A stretch of 42,393 nucleotides of DNA from Scytonema sp. UIC 10036 (GTDB taxonomy: Bacteria > Cyanobacteriota > Cyanobacteriia > Cyanobacteriales > Nostocaceae): contig NZ_WJFC01000111.1 of NCBI RefSeq assembly GCF_009725235.1, forward strand, positions 1 to 42,393, written 5' to 3'. Positions 32,580 through 40,932 of the stretch are shown in pieces (positions within the stretch are counted from its first letter, which is position 1; each line of letters opens with the position of its first letter). Made by a program: the position numbers and the translations under genes. Below the pieces are notes generated by a model. It saw only the letters and a program-made list of their open reading frames with translations. It was not told the DNA's origin and did not search any database.

Positions 32580-34721
32580 TTGATTGGTCAACTGACTTCA
32601 CTTCTGGCTGCCCCCAGTCGAGGTTTTGTAAGGGTTGCAGGTGCTTTAGTTGTTAGCGTTGGGTGTTTGGTACTAATAGGTTGGGTTTTAGACATAGCTG
32701 TTTTAAAAAGTGTTCTACCTGGTTTAGTGACTATGAAGACGAACACTGCTTTGGGATTTGTCTTAGCTGGAACTTCATTATTTCCATTGGCACAACCAAC
32801 ATCTCGGAAACTGCGTCTTATTTCTCGTCTATGCAGCTTCATCGTATTCCTTATCGGACTAAGTACACTTAGTGAGTATTTGTTTGGATGCGATCTGGGT
32901 ATTGACCAGTTGCTCTTTACTGAAGCTCATAGTGCAGTCGCCACATCTCATCCAGGAAGAATGTCACCACTCACTGCCTTTAGCTTTGTTTTGGTAGGCA
33001 TTGCTTTATGGCTCGCTGGAGGAACAACAGAGAGCAAGGCATTTGTACGCCAGAGACGTACTGCTCAAGTTTTCGCTTTGTTGAACAGTCTCATTGCGGC
33101 TCAAGGGTTTGTCGCTTATCTTTATCAAGTCCAACCAATTATTAATCTGAAAATGTATACGCAGATGGCAGTACACACACCCATCTGCTTCCTTATGCTG
33201 AACTTGGGCATTCTCTTTATTTACCCCCAACAAGGATTAGTGCGCGTTATAACATCTGAAAGTATTGGGGGAGTTATTGCGCGTCATCTTATACCCACGG
33301 CAATTGTAATTCCATTGGTCTTAGGGTGGTTCAGAATTTTCTCCGAACGCATAGGTCTTTTTCAACCAGCATTTGGAACTTCAATCTACGCCGTGCTCAT
33401 GGTTCTTATCTTGGTGACTGTTATTTGGTGGAATGCTAATTTACTACATAAAATTGATCTTCAACGCCAAGCAGCTGATAAGGCACTGCAAAGAGCTAAT
33501 GATAAGTTAGAAATTCAAGTTTTGCAGCGTACTGCAGCACTTCGAGAAACGAACGCTCTCCTAACTCAGGAAATAGCCGAACGTCAGCGTACAGAAGCAG
33601 CATTGAAAGAGAGTGAATCCCGCATGCAAGCTATTTTGGATGAAACAACAGCAGTCATTTTTCTCAAAGATACTGAGGGAAAGTTTATTACAGTCAATCG
33701 AACTTTTGAGCGGTTGTTTCATGTTTCACGAGAACAGATGCGAGGTAAGACAGACTATGATTTTTTTCCCTCTGATGTTGCTAAGGCGGTGCTGGAGAAT
33801 GACCGAGAGGTACTTGCCTTAAAAAAGCCGATTGAGCGGGAAGAAATTATCCCGCAAGATGATGGGTTGCACACTTATATCTCTATAAAATTCCCTCTGT
33901 TGGATGGGAATACACCTTATGCAGTATGTGGCATTGCAACAGATATTACCGAGCGCAAAAAAGCTGAGGAAAAAATCCGCGAACTGAATGAAACTCTAGA
34001 GCGTCGGGTTGAAGAACGTACTGCTCAACTTGAAAAAGCCAATGAGGATCTCGAAGCTTTCTCGTACACTGTTGCTCACGATTTGAAAGCACCTTTGAGG
34101 GGAATACAGGGTTATGCTTTAGCTTTACTAGAAGATTACGGGGATGGACTGGATGAAGTAGGAAAAAGTTACATCCAAAGTATTTTTACTGGTACGGAAC
34201 GCATGAGCGCTTTAGTTCACGATTTACTCACTTATAGTCGTTTGAGCCGTGAAGAAATTAAACTGGTTCCAGTCAATTTGCTACAGGTAGTTGAAGACGC
34301 TAAAACCCTGTTAACATCGGAGCTACGCAAACGAGAAGCCAATCTCAAAGTTGAACAACCATTACCTGCTGTCATCGGTCACCATGGTACTGTACTTCAA
34401 ATAGTTGTTAACTTATTATCAAATGCTGCTAAATTTGTGGCGGTTGGGGTCAAACCTCAAATACGTATTTGGGCAGAAGAGGAAGGTGAACGAGTGCGCT
34501 TGTGGATTGAAGATAACGGAATTGGAATTGAGCCGCAGTATCAGGAGCGGATTTTTGGAGTTTTTGAGCGGCTGCACAGTTGGGAAATTTTCTCAGGAAC
34601 GGGAATTGGATTGGCTATTGTGCGGAAAGGTGCAGAACGCTTGGGAGGATGGGCTGGAGTGGATTCAGTACCCAACCAAGGAAGTCGTTTTTGGGTTAAA
34701 TTTAAGGCGGTGAAACAGTGA
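32580..34721 (+). CDS. Membrane PAS sensor histidine kinase
   Basis: 713 aa. Start TTG at 32580 with AAAGGAGAGG about 10 nt upstream. The N-terminal 285 residues contain seven or eight transmembrane helices (a MASE-like integral membrane sensor). A coiled coil (290-345) and a PAS domain (about 345-460, [20 protein letters not shown] ... [16 protein letters not shown]) follow. A second coil leads to a HisKA domain with His500 in [18 protein letters not shown]. The HATPase domain has [18 protein letters not shown] and [17 protein letters not shown] is typical of the phytochrome-class kinases of cyanobacteria. It overlaps the first response regulator by 4 bp (GTGA), so the two form a cognate pair. 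Confidence 0.92.
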   Translation: MIGQLTSLLAAPSRGFVRVAGALVVSVGCLVLIGWVLDIAVLKSVLPGLVTMKTNTALGFVLAGTSLFPLAQPTSRKLRLISRLCSFIVFLIGLSTLSEYLFGCDLGIDQLLFTEAHSAVATSHPGRMSPLTAFSFVLVGIALWLAGGTTESKAFVRQRRTAQVFALLNSLIAAQGFVAYLYQVQPIINLKMYTQMAVHTPICFLMLNLGILFIYPQQGLVRVITSESIGGVIARHLIPTAIVIPLVLGWFRIFSERIGLFQPAFGTSIYAVLMVLILVTVIWWNANLLHKIDLQRQAADKALQRANDKLEIQVLQRTAALRETNALLTQEIAERQRTEAALKESESRMQAILDETTAVIFLKDTEGKFITVNRTFERLFHVSREQMRGKTDYDFFPSDVAKAVLENDREVLALKKPIEREEIIPQDDGLHTYISIKFPLLDGNTPYAVCGIATDITERKKAEEKIRELNETLERRVEERTAQLEKANEDLEAFSYTVAHDLKAPLRGIQGYALALLEDYGDGLDEVGKSYIQSIFTGTERMSALVHDLLTYSRLSREEIKLVPVNLLQVVEDAKTLLTSELRKREANLKVEQPLPAVIGHHGTVLQIVVNLLSNAAKFVAVGVKPQIRIWAEEEGERVRLWIEDNGIGIEPQYQERIFGVFERLHSWEIFSGTGIGLAIVRKGAERLGGWAGVDSVPNQGSRFWVKFKAVKQ

Positions 34722-35170
34722 ACAGTCCAAATAATGTCACAATTTTACTTGTGGAAGATGAACCGGCTGATGTTTTTAGATTGCAAAGAGCTGTACGTAA
34801 AGCTAATTTGCCGATCGCTCTAGAAGTGGTTAACGATGGGGAACAGGCAGTGCTTTATTTAAGTGGAGAAGCGCCTTATGAGGATCGCTTGCGCTATCCC
34901 TTACCCGTGCTCATGTTACTAGATCTCAAACTCCCCCGACTTTCTGGTTTTGAAGTTCTTGGTTGGCTGAGAGAATCAACAGTCAAGCACTTGCCGGTAG
35001 TAGTCTTGACATCTTCTGAGGAACAAGTAGATATAGATCGTGCGTATGCTCTCGGAGCTAATTCTTATTTGACTAAGCCTATTGACTTCAATACTTTACT
35101 AGAAATGATCCAGGCAATTGGAACTTATTGGGTTACCCTCAATCGATCACCCTATGCTAGAGCCGATTAG
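34718..35170 (+). CDS. CheY-like response regulator (Rcp1-type), cognate to the kinase
   Basis: 150 aa, receiver domain only. Acidic pocket ED at 13-14 ([10 protein letters not shown]), phospho-acceptor Asp69 ([10 protein letters not shown]), Thr98/Ser99 region (VVLTSSEE) and Lys120 (YLTKPID). The long insertion before the acceptor ([18 protein letters not shown]) is typical of Rcp1-like regulators that partner phytochrome-type kinases. The GTG start overlaps the kinase stop. There is no output domain, so it probably acts by protein contact. Confidence 0.9.
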   Translation: MNSPNNVTILLVEDEPADVFRLQRAVRKANLPIALEVVNDGEQAVLYLSGEAPYEDRLRYPLPVLMLLDLKLPRLSGFEVLGWLRESTVKHLPVVVLTSSEEQVDIDRAYALGANSYLTKPIDFNTLLEMIQAIGTYWVTLNRSPYARAD

Positions 35171-35219
35171 CAACAAAATGTGGCAACCTTTACTGAGAAG
35201 GTATTAAGGTGAGCGGTCA

Positions 35220-35672
35220 ATGGCAGGGATAACATTACAGAAAAAGACTGTTTTAGTTGTAGAAGACGAATTGTCTGACCAATTTCTCCTTCAAAGAGCA
35301 TTTGGTCAGATTAATCAAGAAGAATTTGCTCTTCATGTTGTCAAAACAGCAGAAGATGCAATCTGTTATTTGCAGGGATCTGAACCATATCAAGAACGAG
35401 CAGTGTACCCCCTACCCGTTTTGATTGTTCTGGATTTAAGACTTCCCGGTATGTCAGGTTTGGATTTGCTTAAATGGGTAAAAAAACAACCACAATTTAA
35501 TGATTTACCCATTATAGCTCTGACTGCTTTTGGCAATCGGGATTTGCCTCGTGCTTATGACTTGGGCATTGACTTTTATTTACTCAAACCTGTCGAGGCA
35601 AATACTTTAGCTGAAGTTTTGTCTGGACTTGGCATCTACACTCATGGTGCTGAAAAATCAGAGAACTCTTAG
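35220..35672 (+). CDS. Second CheY-like response regulator (Rcp1-type)
   Basis: 150 aa receiver domain, 49 bp downstream of the first regulator. Acidic pocket EDE at 15-17, phospho-acceptor Asp72 (LIVLDLRLPG), TAFG and YLLKPVE for Thr and Lys. It has the same SGSEPYQER..YPLPVL-type insertion as the neighbour, so it is probably a duplicate of it. Two regulators for one kinase imply a branched or phosphate-sink arrangement. Confidence 0.9.
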   Translation: MAGITLQKKTVLVVEDELSDQFLLQRAFGQINQEEFALHVVKTAEDAICYLQGSEPYQERAVYPLPVLIVLDLRLPGMSGLDLLKWVKKQPQFNDLPIIALTAFGNRDLPRAYDLGIDFYLLKPVEANTLAEVLSGLGIYTHGAEKSENS

Positions 35673-35674
35673 TT

Positions 35675-36277
35675 TCATAACGCTAAGCGATCGCTGCACC
35701 GTCCTTGATGGCGTTGTTGTAATTTATACATATGGTGAAAGAGACTCCAGCAATACTCTTCTGGTAAGCCGCAAGTGACAGCACCCCGGAGGACGATATT
35801 AAAATACCAGTCGTTAGGAGCAACTTCTTCTGAAAGCTTATCAACGACAACATAGGTACGGACATTTTTGTATACTTTTCCTTCACAGTGAATATCCACA
35901 TATTCGTGACGGTAACCACCTTGTGGTACATCTTCTCGCTTATCCAAGCGATCGCTCAAGCGCCAAGGTAATTGATAAAGCACACCTCTAACACTAGTTT
36001 TAGAGTCTTTTACCACATCCAAAACACCGCAATTGCGAGTTGGAGACACGCGATAAAACCCCAATCGATATCCCTCTAATATACCAGGACCGATCGCATA
36101 GGGATGCGTTTTTTCACCAAGAGAGCGTTTTAAATCAACAGGACACATACACGAACCATAAGCAAAGTAATAAAACGTTGATTCGTTCGCTTGTACCTGT
36201 TGCGGTACCGCAGCTATATTGTCATAATTATAAGTCTGTACCCAACTGTAATGAACGTGTCCAGATTGGTTGCTCAT
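35675..36277 (-). CDS. Gamma-glutamylcyclotransferase-like protein
   Basis: 200 aa. FYYFAYGSCMCPVDLKRSLG is the family's substrate-binding loop (usually YGSN; Cys replaces Asn here). The predicted catalytic Glu lies in DKREDVPQGGYRHEYVDI. The family releases 5-oxoproline from gamma-glutamyl compounds; this branch has uncharacterised substrates. The N-terminal 32 residues are polar and specific. The stop at 35675 is 3 bp from the convergent regulator's stop. Confidence 0.8.
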   Translation of the reverse strand: MSNQSGHVHYSWVQTYNYDNIAAVPQQVQANESTFYYFAYGSCMCPVDLKRSLGEKTHPYAIGPGILEGYRLGFYRVSPTRNCGVLDVVKDSKTSVRGVLYQLPWRLSDRLDKREDVPQGGYRHEYVDIHCEGKVYKNVRTYVVVDKLSEEVAPNDWYFNIVLRGAVTCGLPEEYCWSLFHHMYKLQQRHQGRCSDRLAL

Positions 36278-36376
36278 TTTTTCAAGTATTATTAACTATT
36301 AATATATTATGTTACCCGATTCTACTTAATTCTTTACATATTTGATAGATTAACCGTATTTTGCATACTCAGCATT

Positions 36377-36430
36377 CTCGTTCCCAGGCTCCGCCTGGGA
36401 ATGCCTGACCGGAGGCTCCGCCTCCAGTCA
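36377..36430. repeat. Left half of the CTCGTTCCCAG palindromic repeat, interrupted
   Basis: CTCGTTCCCAGGCTCCGCCT followed by the GGAGGCTCCGCCTCC hairpin and AGTCA. It matches the left side of the complete copy's architecture at 1717-1833. The matching right half (GAGGCAGAGCCTC and ATTCCCAGGCTCAGCCTGGG) lies 1.75 kb away at 38187-38238, beyond the IsrB element. Confidence 0.85.
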
Positions 36431-36434
36431 AGTA

Positions 36435-36774
36435 GGTAGGGCTAAAGCCAATCAACCTTAAACGTGCAGTATAGCCCACCCTACCCTCTAGGCGTCAACT
36501 ACCCACACTGACAGCCTTCGGGGTACAGTGTGGGCTTGCCGAAAACCTGAACTTGGTTCAGGCTTCCAATAGGCAGGGGTAACAGTTGGTTACGCTCACT
36601 TGGGAGAGACAAAATCTCGTTATGACCAGGTTCTGAGTTTCAGTAGTTTGCTACCTCCGAATATTTCCCTAGTTCGGATGACATAGCTGGCTCTTGTGGA
36701 AAAGAGAAATACGCCTACTGGAATGAGCAAAGGGACTTACGAAGGTAATAAATACAAGCAATTGGGTTATCTCC
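36435..36774 (+). ncRNA. HEARO / omega RNA of the IsrB element
   Basis: Non-coding, G+C-richer stretch directly 5' of the IsrB ORF, the known place of HEARO (omega) RNA. The first possible stem is GGTAGG (36435-36440) with GCTA against AGCC..CCCTACC (36473-36485). Other hairpins are CCCACACTG..CAGTGTGGG (36510-36545) and CCTGAACTTGGTTCAGG (36546-36563). In IscB/IsrB systems the guide is the sequence just 5' of the conserved RNA, here the end of the left repeat half (…GCCTCCAGTCAAGTA). The 3' limit may extend into the ORF. Confidence 0.7.
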
Positions 36775-37893
36775 ATGAAGCCAAAAAAGAAAAATCAAGT
36801 AGTAACTCGCGTCCCAGTTGTGTCACCAAATGGCTTGCCCTTAATGCCAACGACACCAGCGAGAGGGCGTAAATGGATTCAGTCTGGAAAAGCAGTTGGT
36901 AAGCGCAATCAAGTAGGGGTATTTTACGTTCAATTGTTATGCGAACCATCTGGCTACAAAACACAAGAAGTAGTAGCAGGAACTGATAGGGGGAAAGCGT
37001 TTACAGGTTTAGCTTTTCAAAGTAAGCTAGCAACCATTGCCATTTTTCACGTTTGTCTGCCTGGTTTTTATAAATCTAAAAAGAATAGTAAAGACCGTCA
37101 GTCAGTAACCGGAAAGATGGCAAAGCGTGCCGAACTAAGACGCACTCGCAGAGGTCAAAGAATTGACCGCAAGAAACCTTTTAAGCTGAGGAACCATCGC
37201 CAGAAAAGATTCTCTAATCGCAGACAAAACAAGCTCCCACCTAGTGTAAGAGCTAACAGAGAAATGGAGCTGAGGATTCTCACAGAAATGTCACAAATCC
37301 TTCCCATTTCAGAAATTAGAGACGAAGCCTGTGGAGGCAATACCAAGAAAAATGGTAAAGGCATTTCACCTGTGACCGTTGGGCAAGAATGGTTCAGAAA
37401 GCAAGCTTCTAGCATTGCCCCAGTAGTGGAGGTTGATTCACGGGATACTGAAAAATACCGCAACCAATTAGGGCTTGTAAAAGATAAACTAGACAAGTCT
37501 AACCAAACTCCTGAGACTCATGCAAATGACGCTATTGCCCTTGCATCAAGCGCTTTCATAGAGTACAAGAAATTTCATACTACTAATACCTACGGGCATC
37601 ATTGGGTGGGCGAGTGCGTGATAACTCCTGCACCATTCTTGGTGATGACTCGCCCGAAGTTGTTCAGACGAAAACTGTATCAAGAAAACCGTTCAAAAGG
37701 GGGTGTATTAACACGTCTTGGCGGAACAATTACGCCCTTTGGGTTTAGGTCTGGCGATTACGTTAAAACTACTGACAACAAGAATGTCGTTTACGGGTGG
37801 ATAGGTGGTTTTACAAATACTGGTAAAACAAAAAAAGATCTATCTATGACCACAATTGGTCACGCATCGGTCAATTTTCTCCGTCCTCAGTAA
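36775..37893 (+). CDS. isrB: IsrB RNA-guided nickase (RuvC, no HNH)
   Basis: 372 aa. The N-terminal PLMP domain (VVSPNGLPLMPTTPARGRKW, residues 16-35) defines the IscB/IsrB group. RuvC-I is at 69-80 with Asp71 (GTDRGKAFTGLAF). An arginine-rich bridge helix spans 117-150 (RAELRRTRRGQRIDRKK, RFSNRR). RuvC-II has Glu184 (ISEIRDEACGG). RuvC-III has His249/Asp252 (THANDAIALASSAF). No HNH domain lies between RuvC-II and RuvC-III, so this is IsrB rather than IscB. The C-terminal part (RRKLYQENRSKGGVLTRLGG, TITPFGFRSGDYV) matches the end domain of the family. The usual E.V..D.D stretch after RuvC-II is shortened (ACGGNTKKNGKG), which could weaken activity. Characterised IsrB proteins nick DNA using an omega RNA. 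Confidence 0.88.
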   Translation: MKPKKKNQVVTRVPVVSPNGLPLMPTTPARGRKWIQSGKAVGKRNQVGVFYVQLLCEPSGYKTQEVVAGTDRGKAFTGLAFQSKLATIAIFHVCLPGFYKSKKNSKDRQSVTGKMAKRAELRRTRRGQRIDRKKPFKLRNHRQKRFSNRRQNKLPPSVRANREMELRILTEMSQILPISEIRDEACGGNTKKNGKGISPVTVGQEWFRKQASSIAPVVEVDSRDTEKYRNQLGLVKDKLDKSNQTPETHANDAIALASSAFIEYKKFHTTNTYGHHWVGECVITPAPFLVMTRPKLFRRKLYQENRSKGGVLTRLGGTITPFGFRSGDYVKTTDNKNVVYGWIGGFTNTGKTKKDLSMTTIGHASVNFLRPQ

Positions 37894-37947
37894 CGCTTGT
37901 AAGAAGGAGTACGCGTTTATGTGTCGTAGCCCTTTCATTGTCCCCTG

Positions 37948-38023
37948 AAAAAAGAGCCAGCCTTATTACTACAGGTACGCGACTATGAAGACAGATTAAC
38001 CAACCCAAGGCTGGCTCTTTTTT
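37948..38023. terminator. Long hairpin with A/T tracts downstream of isrB
   Basis: Perfect 17-bp inverted repeat AAAAAAGAGCCAGCCTT (37948-37964) and AAGGCTGGCTCTTTTTT (38007-38023) around a 42-nt loop. It could end transcription from both sides. It may also belong to the transposition signals of the right end. A second, weaker stem (TTTAAATTGT near 38055 with ACAATTTAAA near 38121) follows. Confidence 0.7.
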
Positions 38024-38186
38024 CTACGTGTCAGACCCAAACCCCGGAGATTGTTTAAATTGTCGCTGTCCTCCTCCAAGTTCTCAATCAAGTTGGAATT
38101 CAGTCGAAGGACGCAACAATTTAAACCGGGCATTCCTCCCACACTGATTCGAGTACAGAATTCAGTCTGGGACTCCTGCCCGATCT

Positions 38187-38238
38187 AGTTGAGGCAGAGC
38201 CTCAAAAGATGCATTCCCAGGCTCAGCCTGGGAACGAG
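38187..38238. repeat. Right half of the interrupted palindromic repeat
   Basis: Contains GAGGCAGAGCCTC, then GCATTCCCAGGCTCAGCCTG and GGAACGAG. Completes the copy whose left half is at 36377-36430. Confidence 0.85.
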
Positions 38239-38263
38239 GGATACGCAACGAAGTAGCAAAAAA

Positions 38264-39907
38264 TCAGTAAACCCGATTCATCTGAGTCCAAGCCCTAACT
38301 ACAAGCCGTAAATCTTCAGGCAAACTGTTTTGAGAGATGTCACTATACCGTACAGAACCCCTAGGGCTAGTCAAAGTATAAGTAATGTAATCAGCACCAC
38401 CTCTAGTTGCTGGATAGTCCAAATTATTGAACACATCCCTTTCTTGCCTGAGTAACTGCTGAAACCTCCGTACCTGTTCCAAAGGAATGCGATGGACGCT
38501 ACGTTCGGAGTCATTCGCATCACCAATCCGAACGCGAATTAAACTCCCGTCATCCAGTAAAACTGTTTCATAGGTTCTACCAGCGATACCACCAGTCGCA
38601 ATTTGTCGGAAAACAATACCGCGTTCCAACGGTCTTGGCAATTCACTGCGTGGTATTGGAACGGGTTGAAATCCATTGTTATTAGCAATTGCGCTCGCTC
38701 TTTCATCAAAGATTGCAGTACCAGATTCCCCAACACGGTAAATCAAAACCTGTTGACCATCACTCACAGTGACTCTCCAACCAGGTACAATAGTTGCTGC
38801 ACACAAAGCAAGCGGGTCTGGTATACCCAAACAACTATCAGGCCACTGCTGTCTATCAACTTCAACTATCCGCAACTGTGAAACTGGTAATCCAGAACGC
38901 TCTGATGCTCTCACTAAAATTCTCTCAGCAAGACGTCTTGGTAGATTAACATTGGGTGTTTCACTGTACTGTTGGTTGTCTAGCCTAACTTCTCCTCCAT
39001 TGGGATGAGCATGGAATACTAAAGTTTCTCTACCAGTTGCTACGCTCACTTTCCAAGCTCTTATACCAACTTCGGTACAAGTCTCACCAGGACGAGGCAG
39101 ATTCAAACAACCATCAGTCATCACTTGTTCGGCGTTAACAATGCGTAGTTGAGAAATTGCCAATCCTGTATAATTCGACGCAGCTTCCAACACAACATTG
39201 CTGACTCTTTGAGGTAATCTCACACCTGCGATGTTGCTTTCCCTTTGATTGAGCCTAACAACAGAACCTGTTGTATTGGTATGATAAACCAACCTTTGTT
39301 CTGCTGCATTCACAACTAAACGCCAACCAGGTACTACAGCTTGAGCACAGGTTTCACCTGACCTTGCTAAATTCAAACAACCATTGTCCCAAGTTCTTTT
39401 GTCAACTTGAACAATTGCCAATTCCTCAACTGGTAATTCCAAGCGTCTGGATGCAGTTTGTAGAACGGCATTTTTGACAGAATTTGGCAATTTACTTTGA
39501 ACTTGCTTTGCCAAACGGATGTTACGCCCGGTGCTATTGGTGTGGTAAGTCCAGTTTTGGTTGCCATCAGAAAGGATGACTTGCCAACCAGGGACTCTGG
39601 CTTGGGTGCAAAGTTCATTAGAGGTGGGTAAATCCAGGCATCCATTACGCCAAATACGCGGGCTGTAATCAATGATTTCTAGATTTTTAATAGGGATGCG
39701 ATTTTTACTGGCGACATCTCGCTTAACTGCGGAAGCTACTGAAGTTGGCAGGTCGTTATTTTTAGTATTTTGCTTTAGAGATTTATTTGATTTTGCTACA
39801 GAAACCTTTGCTGGAGACGCAGTTACACCTTCAGGCACTGCGATCGCTCCTCCAACAGACAAAATACTAGATAATACTAAGGCAGTTACAATCTGCCCTT
39901 GTTTCAT
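38264..39907 (-). CDS. Exported protein with four ~88-aa cysteine-containing repeats
   Basis: 547 aa from the ATG at 39907, chosen because MKQGQIVTALVLSSILSVGG AIA (split) is a signal peptide. The frame is open to 40021 with two other ATGs. Four tandem units (roughly residues 52-140, 141-227, 228-318 and 319-405 of this form) each follow the pattern LP..v...vl..as.......s.L.I...d...W.dgCL.LP....C......PGW.V.v.dg...l.yHtn..G..vRL, with a conserved Cys pair that may form a disulfide. The last 130 residues are a different domain (VLLDDGSLIRVRIGDANDSE, then TYTLTSPRGSVRYSDISQ). I do not recognise a function; the location is probably periplasmic or secreted. Confidence 0.75.
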   Translation of the reverse strand: MKQGQIVTALVLSSILSVGGAIAVPEGVTASPAKVSVAKSNKSLKQNTKNNDLPTSVASAVKRDVASKNRIPIKNLEIIDYSPRIWRNGCLDLPTSNELCTQARVPGWQVILSDGNQNWTYHTNSTGRNIRLAKQVQSKLPNSVKNAVLQTASRRLELPVEELAIVQVDKRTWDNGCLNLARSGETCAQAVVPGWRLVVNAAEQRLVYHTNTTGSVVRLNQRESNIAGVRLPQRVSNVVLEAASNYTGLAISQLRIVNAEQVMTDGCLNLPRPGETCTEVGIRAWKVSVATGRETLVFHAHPNGGEVRLDNQQYSETPNVNLPRRLAERILVRASERSGLPVSQLRIVEVDRQQWPDSCLGIPDPLALCAATIVPGWRVTVSDGQQVLIYRVGESGTAIFDERASAIANNNGFQPVPIPRSELPRPLERGIVFRQIATGGIAGRTYETVLLDDGSLIRVRIGDANDSERSVHRIPLEQVRRFQQLLRQERDVFNNLDYPATRGGADYITYTLTSPRGSVRYSDISQNSLPEDLRLVVRAWTQMNRVY

Positions 39908-40208
39908 GGTATTATAAATTTTAGGGATGTGTCTCATGGTAGTATTCGAGCAATAATCATTGTCGAGACGTTTCACGTAACGCCTACTTGCTTTTATGTG
40001 GTTATTAGTCAAAAAGCGCAAACTAATAACTGGTAGCTATCAGTTGAAAATCCAGACATCTCACAGCAGCGCTCTTGGAGATAGCAGTATTGTTTATCTT
40101 CTCAACCAGATATCGCTATGGACGCAAGGGAACTTGCTATTTGTTCCTTACGTTTTTCAGTTATCAATTACAGCCCAGCCAACCAACCAATTCCCTACAG
40201 TTTCTCGG

Positions 40209-40739
40209 TTACTGCTCGTCAGGTAGATCGAATCTAATGGTGCAAGCTGCCCAATTTTTCAGATCCGGCGCAAGCCAAACGAGCTTTTGTAAAATTTCAT
40301 CATTAACCCACAGCACCAAGGGGTATTGAAACCGTTTTCGCAACTCGTCTCGCATTATGTTTGTTGAAACTAGTAGTTGATCGATCGCAACCACCGATTC
40401 TAAACCTTTGACTATCAAAGCTTGAGGTCGAGCAGAACCAAGTAGCTCGGTCACAGTTGTATAAAATGTTTCAGAAGCAGGTGGAAGAGCGATTTCTTTA
40501 ATTTCTGTCGGGCAAAATTCTTTTAATAAATGGAGTATTTGTGTCTGCTTGACAGTGGAGTGACAGCAGGCTAAGAGCAATAAAAACTCTCCTTGAGAAA
40601 CCTGAATTGCTCTAACAAGCCTCTGAATGGGAACTGTAACGTTTACTTTATTGTCTTGTGAATGAGCTAAGCCGATCATTGACTGTTCCAAATTGTGTTT
40701 TAATAAGCTAAATTTACCAGTAAAATATCTCAACCACAT
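40209..40739 (-). CDS. Short cyanobacterial protein resembling the N-terminal domain of TPR/STAND-type proteins
   Basis: 176 aa. VPIQRLVRAIQVSQGEFLLL LACCHS (split) followed by ALIVKGLESVVAIDQLLVST NIMRDELRKRF and PLVLWVNDEILQKLVWLAPD LKNWAA resembles the N-terminal P-loop-less domain found in large cyanobacterial TPR or STAND proteins (from memory of the LVLWVND.I..kl.r..Pdl..Wa signature). Those proteins continue for hundreds of residues. This one stops after RFDLPDEQ, so it is a truncated relative or a stand-alone domain. The 40022-40208 gap has no continuation that I can read. Confidence 0.5.
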   Translation of the reverse strand: MWLRYFTGKFSLLKHNLEQSMIGLAHSQDNKVNVTVPIQRLVRAIQVSQGEFLLLLACCHSTVKQTQILHLLKEFCPTEIKEIALPPASETFYTTVTELLGSARPQALIVKGLESVVAIDQLLVSTNIMRDELRKRFQYPLVLWVNDEILQKLVWLAPDLKNWAACTIRFDLPDEQ

Positions 40740-40932
40740 TTAGGTAAGCACTGAATATTTTGTATGAAAAATAACGTTATAAAAGCGTAAATCTTCCTAA
40801 GGTTTAAAAAAAATAAGCACAGGTGTTAACCTCATACACTGATTCAAATTTATGTTGTTACAAGCTTAAAATACACAACAGAAATAAGGGATTTCGTAAT
40901 AGGAACAAAACTTAACAATTGATAAAAAAATA

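Larger units (their letters stand above)
36435..38186 (+). mobile_element. IsrB (OMEGA, IS200/IS605-related) element inserted in a palindromic repeat
   Basis: About 1.75 kb holding a structured 5' RNA region, an IsrB gene and a structured right end, and no TnpA. Boundaries are inferred from the split palindromic repeat: the left flank ends ...CTCCAGTCAAGTA and the right flank resumes TTGAGGCAGAGCCTC. A single-stranded-DNA transposase acting in trans is expected for such elements. The exact end bases cannot be fixed without an empty-site sequence. Confidence 0.75.

Noticed and set aside
36435..38186. TnpB (rather than IsrB) element
   Set aside because: The PLMP N-terminal domain and the structured RNA 5' of the ORF are IscB/IsrB features. 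TnpB lacks PLMP and has its RNA at the 3' end.
39908..40021. 38-residue N-terminal extension of the four-repeat exported protein
   Set aside because: It would place a polar, basic segment before the signal peptide. The start at 39907 gives a standard signal sequence.
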